This document shows, piece after piece, positions 37,941 through 52,081 of a DNA stretch of 64,000 nt. The notes beneath the pieces were generated by a model that saw only the letters and a program-made list of their open reading frames with translations, searched no databases and was not told where the DNA came from. Positions within the stretch are counted from its first letter, which is position 1. Each line of letters opens with the position of its first letter. Source of the DNA: Leisingera sp. SS27 (GTDB lineage: Bacteria > Pseudomonadota > Alphaproteobacteria > Rhodobacterales > Rhodobacteraceae); the NCBI RefSeq assembly GCF_028368855.1, contig NZ_JAQNCY010000001.1, forward strand, positions 310,001-374,000. The letters run 5' to 3'. Both the position numbers and the translations under genes were made by a program.

Positions 37941-39761
37941 ATGGATATGCGCAACATTGCGATCATTGCTCACGTTGACCACGGCAAGACCACCCTGGTT
38001 GACGAGCTTCTGAAACAGTCCGGCGCCTTCCGCGAAAACCAGGCTGTGGCGGAGCGCGCCATGGACAGCAACGATCTGGAGCGCGAGCGCGGCATCACCA
38101 TTTTTGCCAAACCGACCTCGGTGGAATGGCACGGCACACGGATCAACATCGTCGACACCCCCGGCCACGCCGATTTCGGCGGTGAAGTTGAGCGGATCCT
38201 GTCGATGGTCGACGGTGTGGTGCTGCTGGTGGATGCGGCCGAGGGCCCGATGCCCCAGACCAAATTCGTGACCTCCAAGGCGCTGGCCCTGGGCCTGCGC
38301 CCGATCGTGGTTCTGAACAAGGTCGACAAGCCGGACGCCGAGCCCGACCGCGCGCTGGACGAATGCTTTGACCTCTTTGCCTCGCTCGACGCGACCGAAG
38401 ACCAGCTGGACTTCCCGCACATGTATGCCTCCGGCCGCAACGGCTGGGCCGACAATGAGCTGGACGGCCCCCGCAAGGACCTGAGCGCGCTGTTCAACCT
38501 GATCGTGAACCACGTGCCCGAGCCCAAGCAGGTGAAGAAGCAGGACGACGATTTCCGCATGCTGGCCACCACGCTGGGCAGCGACCCGTTTGTCGGCCGC
38601 CTGCTGACCGGCCGGGTTGAAACCGGCACCCTGAAAGTCGGCGCCACCGTGCAGGCAATCTCCCGCATCGGCCAGAAGATCGAACAGTTCCGCGTGACCA
38701 AGATCCAGGCGTTCCGCGGTCTGGCCCAGCAGGACATTGAAGAGGCACAGGCGGGCGACATCGTTTCCATCGCCGGCATGTCCAAGGCCACCGTTGCCGA
38801 CACGATCTGCGCCCTGGCAGTGGATGAGCCGCTGGACGCCCAGCCGATCGACCCGCCAACCATCACCGTGACCTTCGGCATCAACGACAGCCCGCTTGCG
38901 GGCCGTGACGGTAAGAAAGTCCAGTCCCGCGTTATCCGCGACCGCCTGATGAAAGAGGCCGAATCCAACGTCGCCATCAAAATCGCCGACACTCCCGGCG
39001 GTGAGGCATTCGAGGTCTCTGGCCGCGGCGAACTGCAGATGGGCGTTCTGATCGAAAACATGCGCCGCGAAGGGTTCGAGCTGTCGATCTCCCGTCCCCA
39101 GGTGATCATGAAGGAAGTCGACGGCGTCCGCATGGAACCGATCGAAGAAGCCACCATCGACGTGGACGACGAATACTCCGGCGCGGTGATCGAGAAGCTG
39201 ACCGGCGCCCGCAAGGGTGAACTGGTCGAGATGAAGCAGGCTGGTGCCGGCAAAACCCGCATCATCGCCCACGTCCCCTCCCGCGGTCTGATTGGCTATC
39301 ACGGCGAGTTTCTGACCGACACCCGCGGCACCGGCGTGCTGAACCGCGTGTTCCATGGCTGGGCTCCGCACAAGGGTTCCATTCCGGGCCGCCGCGCAGG
39401 TGTGCTGATCTCGATGGAAAACGGCCAGTCCGTGGCTTACGCGCTGTGGAACCTGGAGGAGCGCGGCAAGATGATGATCGGCGCCCAGGCCGACGTATAC
39501 ACCGGCATGATCATCGGCGAGCACTCCCGCGACAACGACCTGGAAGTGAACCCCCTGAAGGGCAAGAAGCTGACAAACGTGCGGGCTTCCGGCACCGACG
39601 ACGCGGTCCGCCTTACCACCCCGATGTCGCTGTCGCTGGAAGAGGCTATTGCCTATATCAACGACGACGAACTGGTCGAAGTGACACCGAACAAGGTACG
39701 CCTGCGCAAACGCTACCTGGACCCGCATGAGCGTAAGCGGATGTCCAAGGCCAGCCAGTAA
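37941..39761 (+). CDS. typA: translational GTPase TypA/BipA
   Basis: A 606-residue ribosome-binding GTPase with G1 AHVDHGKTT, effector segment [23 protein letters not shown], then EF-G-like domains and the TypA-specific C-terminal domain. It aids ribosome assembly and stress adaptation. The start at 37941 ([11 protein letters not shown]) was preferred to 37890. Confidence 0.96.
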   Translation: MDMRNIAIIAHVDHGKTTLVDELLKQSGAFRENQAVAERAMDSNDLERERGITIFAKPTSVEWHGTRINIVDTPGHADFGGEVERILSMVDGVVLLVDAAEGPMPQTKFVTSKALALGLRPIVVLNKVDKPDAEPDRALDECFDLFASLDATEDQLDFPHMYASGRNGWADNELDGPRKDLSALFNLIVNHVPEPKQVKKQDDDFRMLATTLGSDPFVGRLLTGRVETGTLKVGATVQAISRIGQKIEQFRVTKIQAFRGLAQQDIEEAQAGDIVSIAGMSKATVADTICALAVDEPLDAQPIDPPTITVTFGINDSPLAGRDGKKVQSRVIRDRLMKEAESNVAIKIADTPGGEAFEVSGRGELQMGVLIENMRREGFELSISRPQVIMKEVDGVRMEPIEEATIDVDDEYSGAVIEKLTGARKGELVEMKQAGAGKTRIIAHVPSRGLIGYHGEFLTDTRGTGVLNRVFHGWAPHKGSIPGRRAGVLISMENGQSVAYALWNLEERGKMMIGAQADVYTGMIIGEHSRDNDLEVNPLKGKKLTNVRASGTDDAVRLTTPMSLSLEEAIAYINDDELVEVTPNKVRLRKRYLDPHERKRMSKASQ

Positions 39762-39769
39762 ATACAACA

Positions 39770-39795
39770 AAGGCCGCTCTGCAGAGCGGCCTTTT
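39770..39795 (+). terminator. rho-independent terminator after typA
   Basis: An 11-base-pair stem AAGGCCGCTCT / AGAGCGGCCTT with a tight loop followed by TTTT. Confidence 0.85.
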
Positions 39796-39816
39796 CCTTG
39801 GCAGGGCTGCTTGTCC

Positions 39817-40200
39817 TCAGACCCGGATATCCATGATCGGTTTTGACGGGTCATGACCCGCCGCAGCCAACTGCGTCTTCAGCTCCGTGCGGAACTCACC
39901 GTTTGATGAAGTGCTGCTCAACAGATCCTCTAAAATCTTGACAGCTTCTTCGTTTATGCCACCGGTGCCGCCGCGCCTGGGCTGCTGATTCAACTCAGAC
40001 TGCAAGTCCGCGTCGCGCCCCTTCCCGGTATCCGGCACCGCCAGGACCACCATAGACGCCACCGCACTGCCCGGCAGTTTGGACGCAGGCTGCGCAGAGA
40101 GCAGCCTTTCATCAGAGCGTTGCGCATGCTGAGTTTGCTGAACCTGCTGCGGACCAGGCTGCGGAACTGTCTGCGATCCAGAGATAATGTGAACAATCAT
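39817..40200 (-). CDS. hypothetical protein, Gln/Pro-rich N-terminus
   Basis: A 127-residue protein with a low-complexity Gln-, Pro- and Ser-rich N-terminal two-thirds and a helical C-terminus (GGINEEAVKILEDLL ... PIMDIRV). No signal peptide, membrane segment or family was recognised. The frame has reasonable codon use but no overlapping neighbour to support it, so it is a moderate call. Confidence 0.5.
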   Translation of the reverse strand: MIVHIISGSQTVPQPGPQQVQQTQHAQRSDERLLSAQPASKLPGSAVASMVVLAVPDTGKGRDADLQSELNQQPRRGGTGGINEEAVKILEDLLSSTSSNGEFRTELKTQLAAAGHDPSKPIMDIRV

Positions 40201-40374
40201 GGCACGGCTTCCATCCTGAGCGAACCACGATCCGGTAGATCAGAAGGTCATCCGCTTTTGGTTCCTTGGAGAACATCCCCCTTGGGAATCGCCGTTCTGG
40301 TCATCTGTTTTCAACACCGCAGCACGCACATCTCAAAATGAACAAGCCATGATGCAACCTTTCCTGATTAACAC

Positions 40375-40406
40375 AAAACCCCATCCGGCAAAGCGCCGAA
40401 TGGGGC
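40375..40406 (-). terminator. rho-independent terminator
   Basis: Read on the minus strand, a stem GCCCCATTCGGC / GCCGGATGGGG (one mismatch) with loop GCTTT ends in TTTTGTG. It follows the DUF1330 gene. Confidence 0.8.
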
Positions 40407-40445
40407 TAATTTCTATCAAACAGAACGTGTCTGCCCGACCAGCGC

Positions 40446-40733
40446 CTATTCGCTGGTTTCCAATACCATCAATTCGCGCTCAGACGCGCCGCGCGCGTGG
40501 CTCAGCGCTTCCTGGTATTCCGGGCTGTGATAACAATCCACCGCAGCTTCGACGCTCGGGAATTTCGCCACCACATTGCGCGGGCGCTCCTTGCCCTCCA
40601 ATTGCACGAACCGGCCGCCGCGAGCGATGAATTCACCGCCATGCTTGGCAACGGCGGGTCCTGCCAATTCGGCATATTTGCCATAGGCATCGGCATCAGT
40701 AACGGTCACATGTGCAATCCAAAGTGCGGGCAT
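40446..40733 (-). CDS. DUF1330 domain-containing protein
   Basis: A 95-residue ferredoxin-like (dimeric alpha-beta barrel) protein with the family pattern MPALWIAHVTVTD, YAELAGPAVAKHGG, EGKERPRNVVAKFPSVEAAVDCYHSPEYQ. The biochemical function of the family is unknown. It is a single-gene unit downstream of alaS on the same strand. Confidence 0.92.
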   Translation of the reverse strand: MPALWIAHVTVTDADAYGKYAELAGPAVAKHGGEFIARGGRFVQLEGKERPRNVVAKFPSVEAAVDCYHSPEYQEALSHARGASERELMVLETSE

Positions 40734-40754
40734 CGGAGCCTCCCAGTTTCATGA

Positions 40755-40788
40755 TCTTTCCGGCAGCTTAGGCAGATTGCCGGAAAGA
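40755..40788. terminator. perfect stem-loop downstream of alaS
   Basis: An 11-base-pair stem TCTTTCCGGCA / TGCCGGAAAGA with a 12-base loop. It lies downstream of alaS on the minus strand, where no T tract follows; on the plus strand the T run starts eight bases later. Possibly a transcript 3' end. Confidence 0.45.
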
Positions 40789-40811
40789 CCAAGTGTTTTT
40801 TGACCAAATGG

Positions 40812-43463
<2,652 letters not shown>

Positions 43464-43557
43464 GTGCGGGATCTCTTGCGGGCTTAAAACAAGCGTTCCG
43501 GGCAGGTTTACCCGTGCACCCGGGCGCTGTCCACAGCGGTAAGCGGCATCGCCTGCG

Positions 43558-43586
43558 AAAAAGGGCGCAGCCTGCGCCGCGCCCTT
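43558..43586 (-). terminator. rho-independent terminator after recA
   Basis: On the minus strand, AAGGGCGC / GCGCCCTT closes a stem-loop running into a T tract. It lies 33 bases past the recA stop. Confidence 0.8.
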
Positions 43587-43619
43587 ACCGTTTCGGTATT
43601 TGATCAGATTTTCCGGCGC

Positions 43620-44687
43620 TTAGGCCTCAAGGATATCGTCTGCGCCGTCTGTTTCCGGGCGCTCGAACTCCAGCCCGTGGGAGGCGCGGATCTTATCTTC
43701 AATGTCAAAGGCAACAGACGGGTTTTCCTTCAGGAAGGTCTTGGCGTTTTCCCGCCCCTGCCCGATCCGCTCATCCCCGTAGGAGAACCAGGCGCCGGAC
43801 TTGTTGACGACACCGGCCACCACCCCCAGGTCCAGCAGTTCGCCCATCTTGGAGATGCCTTCGCCATACATGATGTCGAATTCCACCTGCTTGAACGGCG
43901 GCGCGACCTTGTTCTTCACCACTTTGACGCGGGTTGCGTTGCCAACCACCTCGTCCCGGTCCTTGATCGCGCCGATGCGGCGGATGTCCAGACGGACGGA
44001 GGAGTAGAATTTCAGTGCGTTGCCGCCGGTGGTGGTTTCGGGCGAGCCGAACATCACGCCGATCTTCATGCGGATCTGGTTGATGAAGATCACCATGCAT
44101 TTGGAGCGGCTGATGGAGCCGGTCAGCTTGCGCATTGCCTGGCTCATCAGACGGGCCTGCACACCGACGTTGCTGTCGCCCATATCGCCCTCAAGTTCGG
44201 ACTTAGGGGTCAGCGCCGCCACCGAGTCGACGATCACCATGTTGACCGCGCCGGACCGCACCAGCGTATCGGTGATTTCCAACGCCTGTTCGCCGGTGTC
44301 GGGCTGCGAGATCAGCAGCTCATCCAGATCGACGCCCAGCTTCGCCGCATACTGCGGGTCCAGCGCATGTTCCGCGTCGACAAAGGCGCAGACGCCGCCC
44401 TTTTTCTGCTGTTCCGCAATGCAGTGCAGGGTCAGCGTTGTCTTGCCCGAGCTTTCCGGGCCATAGATTTCGATGATCCGGCCCATCGGCAGGCCGCCGA
44501 TCCCCAGCGCGATGTCGAGCCCCAGAGAGCCGGTCGAGCTTGCCTCGATCTCCTGCATGGCATTGCCGTCGCCGAGCTTCATGATCGAGCCCTTGCCGAA
44601 CTGCCGCTCAATCTGGGCAAGCGCGCTGTCGAGCGCCTTTTGCTTGTCACCGCTTACTTTATTTTTCATGGTCAAAAGATCCGCCAT
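43620..44687 (-). CDS. recA: recombinase RecA
   Basis: A 355-residue recombinase with Walker [10 protein letters not shown], Walker [11 protein letters not shown]1/L2 loops ([15 protein letters not shown]), and the usual acidic C-terminus. It catalyses strand exchange and triggers LexA self-cleavage. The start at 44687 ([10 protein letters not shown]) was preferred to 44714. The upstream SOS box indicates LexA control. Confidence 0.97.
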   Translation of the reverse strand: MADLLTMKNKVSGDKQKALDSALAQIERQFGKGSIMKLGDGNAMQEIEASSTGSLGLDIALGIGGLPMGRIIEIYGPESSGKTTLTLHCIAEQQKKGGVCAFVDAEHALDPQYAAKLGVDLDELLISQPDTGEQALEITDTLVRSGAVNMVIVDSVAALTPKSELEGDMGDSNVGVQARLMSQAMRKLTGSISRSKCMVIFINQIRMKIGVMFGSPETTTGGNALKFYSSVRLDIRRIGAIKDRDEVVGNATRVKVVKNKVAPPFKQVEFDIMYGEGISKMGELLDLGVVAGVVNKSGAWFSYGDERIGQGRENAKTFLKENPSVAFDIEDKIRASHGLEFERPETDGADDILEA

Positions 44688-44743
44688 AGTCCCTTGTCCT
44701 TTTCTATGTGTCACACACCGGGGCGCGCGGCAATCACTGCTTT

Positions 44744-44758
44744 GTTCACCTCTTGTTC
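44744..44758. promoter_or_regulatory. LexA (SOS) box of recA
   Basis: GTTC-ACCTCTT-GTTC exactly matches the alphaproteobacterial LexA box GTTC-N7-GTTC. It is 57 bases upstream of the recA start and overlaps a promoter-like TTGATC element on the minus strand at 44766-44771. Confidence 0.9.
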
Positions 44759-44879
44759 CTTATGGGATCAAAAGGAGAACATTGCAACAGATTTCTGGAG
44801 TACCCACTTCAGGACGAGGGTGTTAAGGATTGGTTTATGGTTAATCGGCAGCAAGATTATTTACCGGGCAGTTAACGGA

Positions 44880-45479
44880 ATGATGATATTTTTCAAGGAA
44901 CGGCTGGCACTTTTGTCTGTTCCCAAAACCGGCACCACAGCGTTTCAGGCGGCCCTGCGCGGCCGTGCCGATCTGGTGATTTCCGATCCGCCGGAACTGA
45001 AGCACGCGCCGCTCTACCGCTACAACCGCTGGATACGGCCGATGTTTGAAAAGGTCTGCGGCGCTGAACTGGAAGTTGCAGCGGTGATGCGGGAACCCGT
45101 CAGCTGGCTCGGCAGTTGGTTCCGCTACCGTCAGCGCCCCGCGCTTGACGGCCAGCCGAATTCCACAAAAGGGGTCAGCTTCGACGAATTTCTGCAGGCC
45201 TATTGCAAGGGCAAGCCGCCTGCATTTGCCAATGTGGGCAGCCAAGCGAAGTTCCTGGAGGCGCAGCCCAACGGCTGCAAGGTAGATCATCTGTTCCGCT
45301 ACGAAGATCAGGAAGCGCTGAAAGTGTTTCTAGAACACCGCCTGAACACCGAAATCCGGCTGGAACGCAAGAACGTGAGCCCCCAGGCGCCCATGACACT
45401 CAGCCGGGAGACAGAGACGCATCTGCGGCGCAAGCGCGCAGCAGAGTTTGAGCTCTACAGCAGCATCCCAACCCGCTGA
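44880..45479 (+). CDS. sulfotransferase-like protein
   Basis: A 199-residue protein with an N-terminal PAPS-binding-like loop (LLSVPKTGTTAFQAAL) and a 3'-phosphate-like segment (VMREPVSWLGSWFRYR), as in the bacterial sulfotransferase superfamily. It is shorter than classical sulfotransferases. The substrate is unknown; related roseobacter proteins may sulfate polysaccharides or small molecules. The long open frame running back through recA was rejected as antisense. The start could be 44880 or 44883. Confidence 0.72.
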   Translation: MMIFFKERLALLSVPKTGTTAFQAALRGRADLVISDPPELKHAPLYRYNRWIRPMFEKVCGAELEVAAVMREPVSWLGSWFRYRQRPALDGQPNSTKGVSFDEFLQAYCKGKPPAFANVGSQAKFLEAQPNGCKVDHLFRYEDQEALKVFLEHRLNTEIRLERKNVSPQAPMTLSRETETHLRRKRAAEFELYSSIPTR

Positions 45480-45488
45480 CTGAAACGG

Positions 45489-45506
45489 ACCGCCGGCAAC
45501 GGCGGT
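45489..45506. terminator. short bidirectional stem-loop between convergent genes
   Basis: ACCGCCG / CGGCGGT with loop GCAA lies in the 35-base gap between the sulfotransferase-like gene and the cckA stop. No T tract, so termination is uncertain. Confidence 0.4.
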
Positions 45507-45514
45507 ACACCCGG

Positions 45515-47830
45515 TCAATGCAGCTGCGCGTGCACTGTCTCCGTCAATTGATTGAGCGAGAACGGTTTTGGCAGGAAGACTGAGTTTGGCACATCCGGCT
45601 CTGCCTCGCCAAAGGCGCCCTCTGCATAGCCGGATACGAACACCACACGGGTGTCCGGGCGTTCCTTCAGTGCCTCGCGCACCCAGCTTGGACCGTCCAT
45701 TCCCGGCATCACAACATCCGTGACGAACACATCCACCGTGAGCCCGGGATCTTCCAGCGTGCGCAGCGCATCTTCGGCCGATTCCGCTTCCAGAACCGTG
45801 TAGCCGCGCATTCTAAGCGCACGGGAAGCAAAGGCACGCACCGGCGCCTCGTCCTCGACCAGCAGCACCACGCCTTCACCATGCTGCGCGGCGGCGGCCT
45901 TGTCGGCAGCGGCTTCCGGCTTCTCCGCGGCCAGCTGCTCTGCCTGCTGTTTGTAAACCGGGAAGAACAGCGTGAATTGCGTTCCGTGGCCTTTCACCGA
46001 ATCGACAAAGATATAGCCGCCTGTCTGTTTGATGATGCCGTAGGCCGTCGAAAGCCCCAGGCCCGTCCCCTCACCCGTGCGTTTGGTGGTGTAAAACGGC
46101 TCAAACACCTTCTGCAGCTTGTCCGGGGCAATCCCGACACCTTCGTCCGAAACCTTCACCGTCACCCAATCGCCTGCAGGCACCGTTGCCCGGTTCCGCT
46201 CCAGAGGTTTTTCAAGCGAGACGACTTCGGTCTCGACCCGGATTTCACCGCCCTGCGGCATCGCATCACGGGCATTCACTACCAGGTTCATCAGAACCTG
46301 TTCCAGCTGCCGCTTGTCGGCCCGGATCGATTTCATCACCGGATCATGGCTAAGCGTCAGTGTGACCTTTTCCCCGACCAGGCGGTTCAGCAGATGGGTC
46401 AGGTCGGACAGCGTATCCCGCACATCCAGGGTTTCCGGCTGCAGGGTCTGCTTGCGGGAGAACGCCAGCAGCTGGCTCACCAATGACGCCGCCCGGTTGG
46501 CGTTTTCATGGATCTGAATCAGATCGCCATAATCCTGATCCCCCTGGTCGTGACGCAGCAGCAGCAGGTCGCAATGGCCTGAAATCGCCGTAAGAAGGTT
46601 GTTGAAGTCATGCGCCACACCGCCTGCCAGCTGGCCGATCGCCTGCATTTTCTGGCTTTGGACAAACTGCGCCTCCAGCGTTTTCAGCTCTGTCGCGTCA
46701 TTCAGGACGGCAATCAGAAGCGGTGTTCCGTCTTCCACCACGCGGGTCAGTGTGACCTGTACAAAAACTTCCTTGTCAGAGCGCGACAGACGGAGGAATT
46801 CCGATTTGTTCGGGGCCAGCCCGTCCGCGGTATCGCGCAGCCAATCGGACATCGGGCGGCCAAGGCCTTCCATAAGCTGACCCAGTTTCAGGCTGGCGCA
46901 GCTGTCGACCCCAAGAAGCCTCAGCGCCATCCGGTTGCTGCTCAGGATCTCCCCCGAAGGCGCTACCTTCAGGAAGGGCACAGGCAAAGCCTCGAACCCG
47001 GCTTGGGCGGACTCAAAACTGCTTTCATCCACCTCCATCAGGAACAGCTCGCTGCGGCCCTGGGTGCGGTTCTGCTCGCTCACAAGCACCTGCACCGGCC
47101 CTTTTTTGGTGCTGAGCGTGTTGATCTGCCCCGGCAGCACCGGAAGCACCGGAAACAGGCGGTCCGTTGACTTCACCCGCTCGCCGATCAGGCTGCGCGC
47201 GGCCTCGTTCATGAACAGCACCGCACCAGTGCGGCCCACAGTGATCATCGGAACCGGCAGCGCGTCGGCGCCGCGGCCATTGCTGCTGCGCTCCAGTATA
47301 TCCTCTACCCGCCACAGGAAGCTGCCGCCGCTCATCTGGTGCACGGCCAGACGCACATGGCCGCGGCGGGTGACAATGTCCTCACGCGCCGCACCGTCAA
47401 CACGGGCGCGGCTTTGCAGCCGGTAGAGCACCGCAGAGGGGTTTGCCAGGATCGACCGCAGCGAGCCTGCCAGCGTTTCGCGGCTGGCATCTTCAAACCG
47501 CTTTATGGCAGCGCCATTGCACGCGTGGATCACCCCGTCACCATCGGTGACAAAGCTGGGGGTAGCATCCTTTTCAATGAATCCTGTCAACAGCTCCGCC
47601 GCCATCGCCCGCGCATTCAGCCGCATCCGCGCCTGCACCACCAGCAGCGCTGCAACAGCCGCCAGCGTCAGCCCCACCATGACAAAGCCGCGGTCCATCC
47701 AGTGCGGCAGCGGCAAGATCCACGGCGCTGCCATCAGCATCACCGCCAGCAGCAGTGTTGCGGCCAGCCGGGCATGTTCAGGTGCGTAAACGCGCAGTTC
47801 CGGGACGGAGGATTCTAGGCGACCGGACAT
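45515..47830 (-). CDS. cckA: cell-cycle hybrid histidine kinase CckA
   Basis: A 771-residue protein: two transmembrane helices (about 25-42 and 47-66), PAS-like sensor regions (about 85-385), HisKA with His407 in [17 protein letters not shown], HATPase, and a C-terminal receiver with phospho-Asp705 ([12 protein letters not shown]). Domain order and the HDFNNLL motif are diagnostic of CckA, which phosphorylates ChpT and thereby CtrA. The start at 47830 has GGAG at good spacing; 47863 is open but has no ribosome-binding site. A CtrA-type box lies just upstream. Confidence 0.93.
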   Translation of the reverse strand: MSGRLESSVPELRVYAPEHARLAATLLLAVMLMAAPWILPLPHWMDRGFVMVGLTLAAVAALLVVQARMRLNARAMAAELLTGFIEKDATPSFVTDGDGVIHACNGAAIKRFEDASRETLAGSLRSILANPSAVLYRLQSRARVDGAAREDIVTRRGHVRLAVHQMSGGSFLWRVEDILERSSNGRGADALPVPMITVGRTGAVLFMNEAARSLIGERVKSTDRLFPVLPVLPGQINTLSTKKGPVQVLVSEQNRTQGRSELFLMEVDESSFESAQAGFEALPVPFLKVAPSGEILSSNRMALRLLGVDSCASLKLGQLMEGLGRPMSDWLRDTADGLAPNKSEFLRLSRSDKEVFVQVTLTRVVEDGTPLLIAVLNDATELKTLEAQFVQSQKMQAIGQLAGGVAHDFNNLLTAISGHCDLLLLRHDQGDQDYGDLIQIHENANRAASLVSQLLAFSRKQTLQPETLDVRDTLSDLTHLLNRLVGEKVTLTLSHDPVMKSIRADKRQLEQVLMNLVVNARDAMPQGGEIRVETEVVSLEKPLERNRATVPAGDWVTVKVSDEGVGIAPDKLQKVFEPFYTTKRTGEGTGLGLSTAYGIIKQTGGYIFVDSVKGHGTQFTLFFPVYKQQAEQLAAEKPEAAADKAAAAQHGEGVVLLVEDEAPVRAFASRALRMRGYTVLEAESAEDALRTLEDPGLTVDVFVTDVVMPGMDGPSWVREALKERPDTRVVFVSGYAEGAFGEAEPDVPNSVFLPKPFSLNQLTETVHAQLH

Positions 47831-47879
47831 TGCGGCTCCATGGTCAGTGCATATTGTCGCCATAACGCGGCGGTTTAGG

Positions 47880-47894
47880 TTAAAACCACGTTAA
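47880..47894. promoter_or_regulatory. candidate CtrA-binding site upstream of cckA
   Basis: An exact TTAA-N7-TTAA match (TTAA-AACCACG-TTAA) 50 bases upstream of the cckA start, in the 92-base gap after the methyltransferase gene. It suggests feedback of CtrA on its own kinase. Confidence 0.6.
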
Positions 47895-47922
47895 GAAACA
47901 CAAACGCTTTACGGTCAAAACC

Positions 47923-49098
47923 CTAACAACCGCCCTTTGCGCGCGTCAACACGGCAACATAGAACCCGTCAGTGCCGTTCTGTACCTGCCAGCCATTTTG
48001 ATCCGCCAGATGCCAGTCCGGGCTTTCCTCAATAAACCTTTGAACTTGCGCGCTGTTTTCGTCATCGAGCATAGAGCAGGTCGCATAGGCCAGCGCGCCG
48101 TCCGGCGTCACCAGCCCAGCCGCCTTGCGCAGGATTTCCCCTTGGATGCGTTGCAGATCCGCCAGCCCTTTGGCGGTCAGACGCCATTTACCTTCGGGCG
48201 CCCGGCGCCAGGAACCGGAACCGGAACACGGCACATCGCACAGAACCAGGTCAAACGGTCCGGAACGGGCCAAATCACCGGTCGGAAGAAGCGTGACTTC
48301 CGCGCCGGCCCGCGCGGCTCGCTCCGGCAGGTCCTTCATCCGCCGGGGGTCGGCGTCATGTGCGAAACTCCGGATACTGGCCCGCGCCGCCATGGCCAAA
48401 GACTTGCCGCCTCCACCGGCGCAATAGTCCAGAACCTTCATGCCGTCTGTTAACGGCAACCGGTCCGTCACAGCCTGACTGGCCGCGTCCTGAAGCTCCA
48501 CAAAGCCATCCTGATAGGGCTTGGAGTTGCGTAGTTTCCGCGCACCATCTGTCACTTCAAGCGCAGTGGACGAAGCAGGGTGCGGCTCAGCAGTAATGCC
48601 TTCCGCAGCCAATGCGTTCACTGCCTGATCAACAGTTCCGCGCGCGCCATTCACCCGCAAATGAACAGGTGCCCGGCTGCGCAGTGCCAGTGCTGCGGCC
48701 GCGGCCTCTGCGCCAAGGCTCGCGCGGAAATCCGGCCATAGCCATTCGGGGATATCCAGCGCTTCCGCCCCTGAAGGTGCGGACGGCAGGTCCCGTTCGC
48801 TGTCTGTCAAAGGCGCAGGCGCATGACCCAGGCCGGTGAAGACCTCATCCGGGTCCTGCCCTGCCTCGCGCAGCGCGCCCAGGATCAATCCGCGGCCGCT
48901 GCCGGCGCCTCCAAGAGCGGCGTGCGAGCGCAGGCAGCGCACCGCATCAAACACATGATCGCGCACCGCGGCCCGGTCCTTGGACCCGGCAAAACGGCTG
49001 CGGCGCCCCCAGGACGTCAGCGCCTTCTCGGCGGGTTCCCCCGCCAGCACCTGATCCAGGATTTCGATGGCCGCCTGCAGGCGGGCGGCGGGGGTCAT
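47923..49098 (-). CDS. RsmB/NOP family RNA cytosine-5-methyltransferase
   Basis: A 391-residue SAM-dependent enzyme with an N-terminal NusB-like helical domain (TPAARLQAAIEILDQVL), SAM-binding VLDYCAGGGGKSLAMA and the two-cysteine catalytic pair in CDVPCSGSGSWRR and YATCSMLDDENS. It probably methylates 16S rRNA (C967 type). The start at 49098 follows AGGGCAGGGG; 49119 is an alternative. It lies downstream of guaB on the same strand. Confidence 0.9.
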   Translation of the reverse strand: MTPAARLQAAIEILDQVLAGEPAEKALTSWGRRSRFAGSKDRAAVRDHVFDAVRCLRSHAALGGAGSGRGLILGALREAGQDPDEVFTGLGHAPAPLTDSERDLPSAPSGAEALDIPEWLWPDFRASLGAEAAAAALALRSRAPVHLRVNGARGTVDQAVNALAAEGITAEPHPASSTALEVTDGARKLRNSKPYQDGFVELQDAASQAVTDRLPLTDGMKVLDYCAGGGGKSLAMAARASIRSFAHDADPRRMKDLPERAARAGAEVTLLPTGDLARSGPFDLVLCDVPCSGSGSWRRAPEGKWRLTAKGLADLQRIQGEILRKAAGLVTPDGALAYATCSMLDDENSAQVQRFIEESPDWHLADQNGWQVQNGTDGFYVAVLTRAKGGC

Positions 49099-49134
49099 GC
49101 CCCTGCCCTGTTTTGACACGCGGCCATCATGATC

Positions 49135-50592
<1,458 letters not shown>

Positions 50593-50769
50593 TCATGCAT
50601 AACCCCGTTTGGCGGTGACCCTATGGCACAGAACCTTGCGGGTGGAAAGAGGCCCGTTGCAAGAATTCCTGCACCGCAGCAATTCTTTGGCGCGCGGCTG
50701 ATCTGGGTCAAGGCGTATGTCCAGACACCGGCTATCTGTAAAGCTGCAGAAATGACTCAGGATTTTGCC

Positions 50770-51936
50770 ATGTCCGCCCCCTTGAAAGACATCACCGTTC
50801 TGGACCTGACCCATGTTCTGGCAGGCCCCTATTGTTCAATGATCCTGTCGGACCTTGGCGCCAGGGTGATCAAGGTGGAGCGGCCGAGGACCGGCGACGA
50901 CACCCGCTCTTTCCCTCCTTTCAAAGGCGGAGACAGCGCCTATTTCGCCACCATCAACCACGGCAAGCAAAGCATTGCGCTGGACTTGAAGGCGTCTGAG
51001 GACCGTGAGATCTTTGAACGCCTGCTGGTGCAGGCCGACGTGCTCCTGGAGAACTACCGCCCGGGCGTTATGCAACGGCTGGGGTTCGGCTGGGAAGAGC
51101 TGCACGCCCGGTTCCCCCGGCTGATCTACGGAGCGGTCTCAGGCTTCGGGCACACAGGCCCTGACGCCTTGAAACCGGCTTATGACATGGTGGTCCAGGC
51201 CCGCGGCGGCGTCATGTCGATTACCGGCGAAAAGAACCGCGAACCGGTGCGTGTCGGTGCCTCCATCGGCGACATCGTGGCTGGCATGTTCCTCGGCCAC
51301 GGCATCCTCGCAGCCCTTCTGGACGTTCAAAGAACGGGCAAGGGCCGTTTCATCGACGTCGCCATGCTGGACAGCCAGCTGGCCTTGCTCGAGCACGCTA
51401 TTGCCATCACCTCCGTCACCGGCGAAGCGCCGCTGCCCTCCGGTGCGCGGCATCCGTCGATTACCCCGTTTGAAACCTTCCACGCTGCGGATGGGCTGTT
51501 CGTGATCGCGGCAGGCAATGACACACTGTTTGCCCGGCTCTGCGACGCCCTGCAGCTGCCGCTGGCCGCAGACCCGCGCTTTGCCACCAACCCGGCACGA
51601 TGCGAAAACGCCCGCCTTCTGAAGCGCTTGATCGAAGCAATTACCTTGGATCGCCCCAAGGATCACTGGATTGCGGTTCTAAGCGAGGCTGGTGTTCCCA
51701 CTGGCCCGATCCAGACGGTGGATCAGGTGCTGCGCGATCCCCAGATCCTGGCCCGGAACATGGTTGTTGATGTGCTGGATGAGGACGGCCGCCCGGAAAA
51801 CACATCCGCCGGCAACCCGATCAAGATGACCGGCCTGCCTGACCCGGACACCCGCCGCCCGGCTCCGCGCCTTGATGGCAACCGGGCAGAGATTCTGGCG
51901 TGGCTGGAAGACGTTGAGGCGCAGGCGGGCGGCTGA
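50770..51936 (+). CDS. CaiB/BaiF family CoA-transferase
   Basis: A 388-residue class III CoA-transferase with the family N-terminus (LKDITVLDLTHVLAGPYCSMILSDLGARVIKVE in style) and the catalytic Asp in GPDALKPAYDMVVQARGG. It moves CoA between carboxylic acids; substrates cannot be told. The start at 50770 was chosen on family length with a CAGGA site; 50752 is possible. Divergent from guaB. Confidence 0.9.
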   Translation: MSAPLKDITVLDLTHVLAGPYCSMILSDLGARVIKVERPRTGDDTRSFPPFKGGDSAYFATINHGKQSIALDLKASEDREIFERLLVQADVLLENYRPGVMQRLGFGWEELHARFPRLIYGAVSGFGHTGPDALKPAYDMVVQARGGVMSITGEKNREPVRVGASIGDIVAGMFLGHGILAALLDVQRTGKGRFIDVAMLDSQLALLEHAIAITSVTGEAPLPSGARHPSITPFETFHAADGLFVIAAGNDTLFARLCDALQLPLAADPRFATNPARCENARLLKRLIEAITLDRPKDHWIAVLSEAGVPTGPIQTVDQVLRDPQILARNMVVDVLDEDGRPENTSAGNPIKMTGLPDPDTRRPAPRLDGNRAEILAWLEDVEAQAGG

Positions 51937-52081
51937 CCGCAAGCCGCTCAAAAACAGCATTCGAAACTCATCAAATCCCGGAAAATGGCGCCAGCAGACG
52001 TGAAAATGCCGCCCATTGCCTTTCGCTTGCCGCAAAAGCCCATATGCTCCGCCTAAATTGCGGAATGAGAAGGCCACAGGC

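Noticed and set aside
43677-44879. A 600-codon plus-strand frame that includes the sulfotransferase-like gene
   Set aside because: Its first two-thirds are antisense to recA and translate to His/Gln/Arg-rich nonsense typical of high-GC shadow frames. Only the part from 44880 has family motifs.
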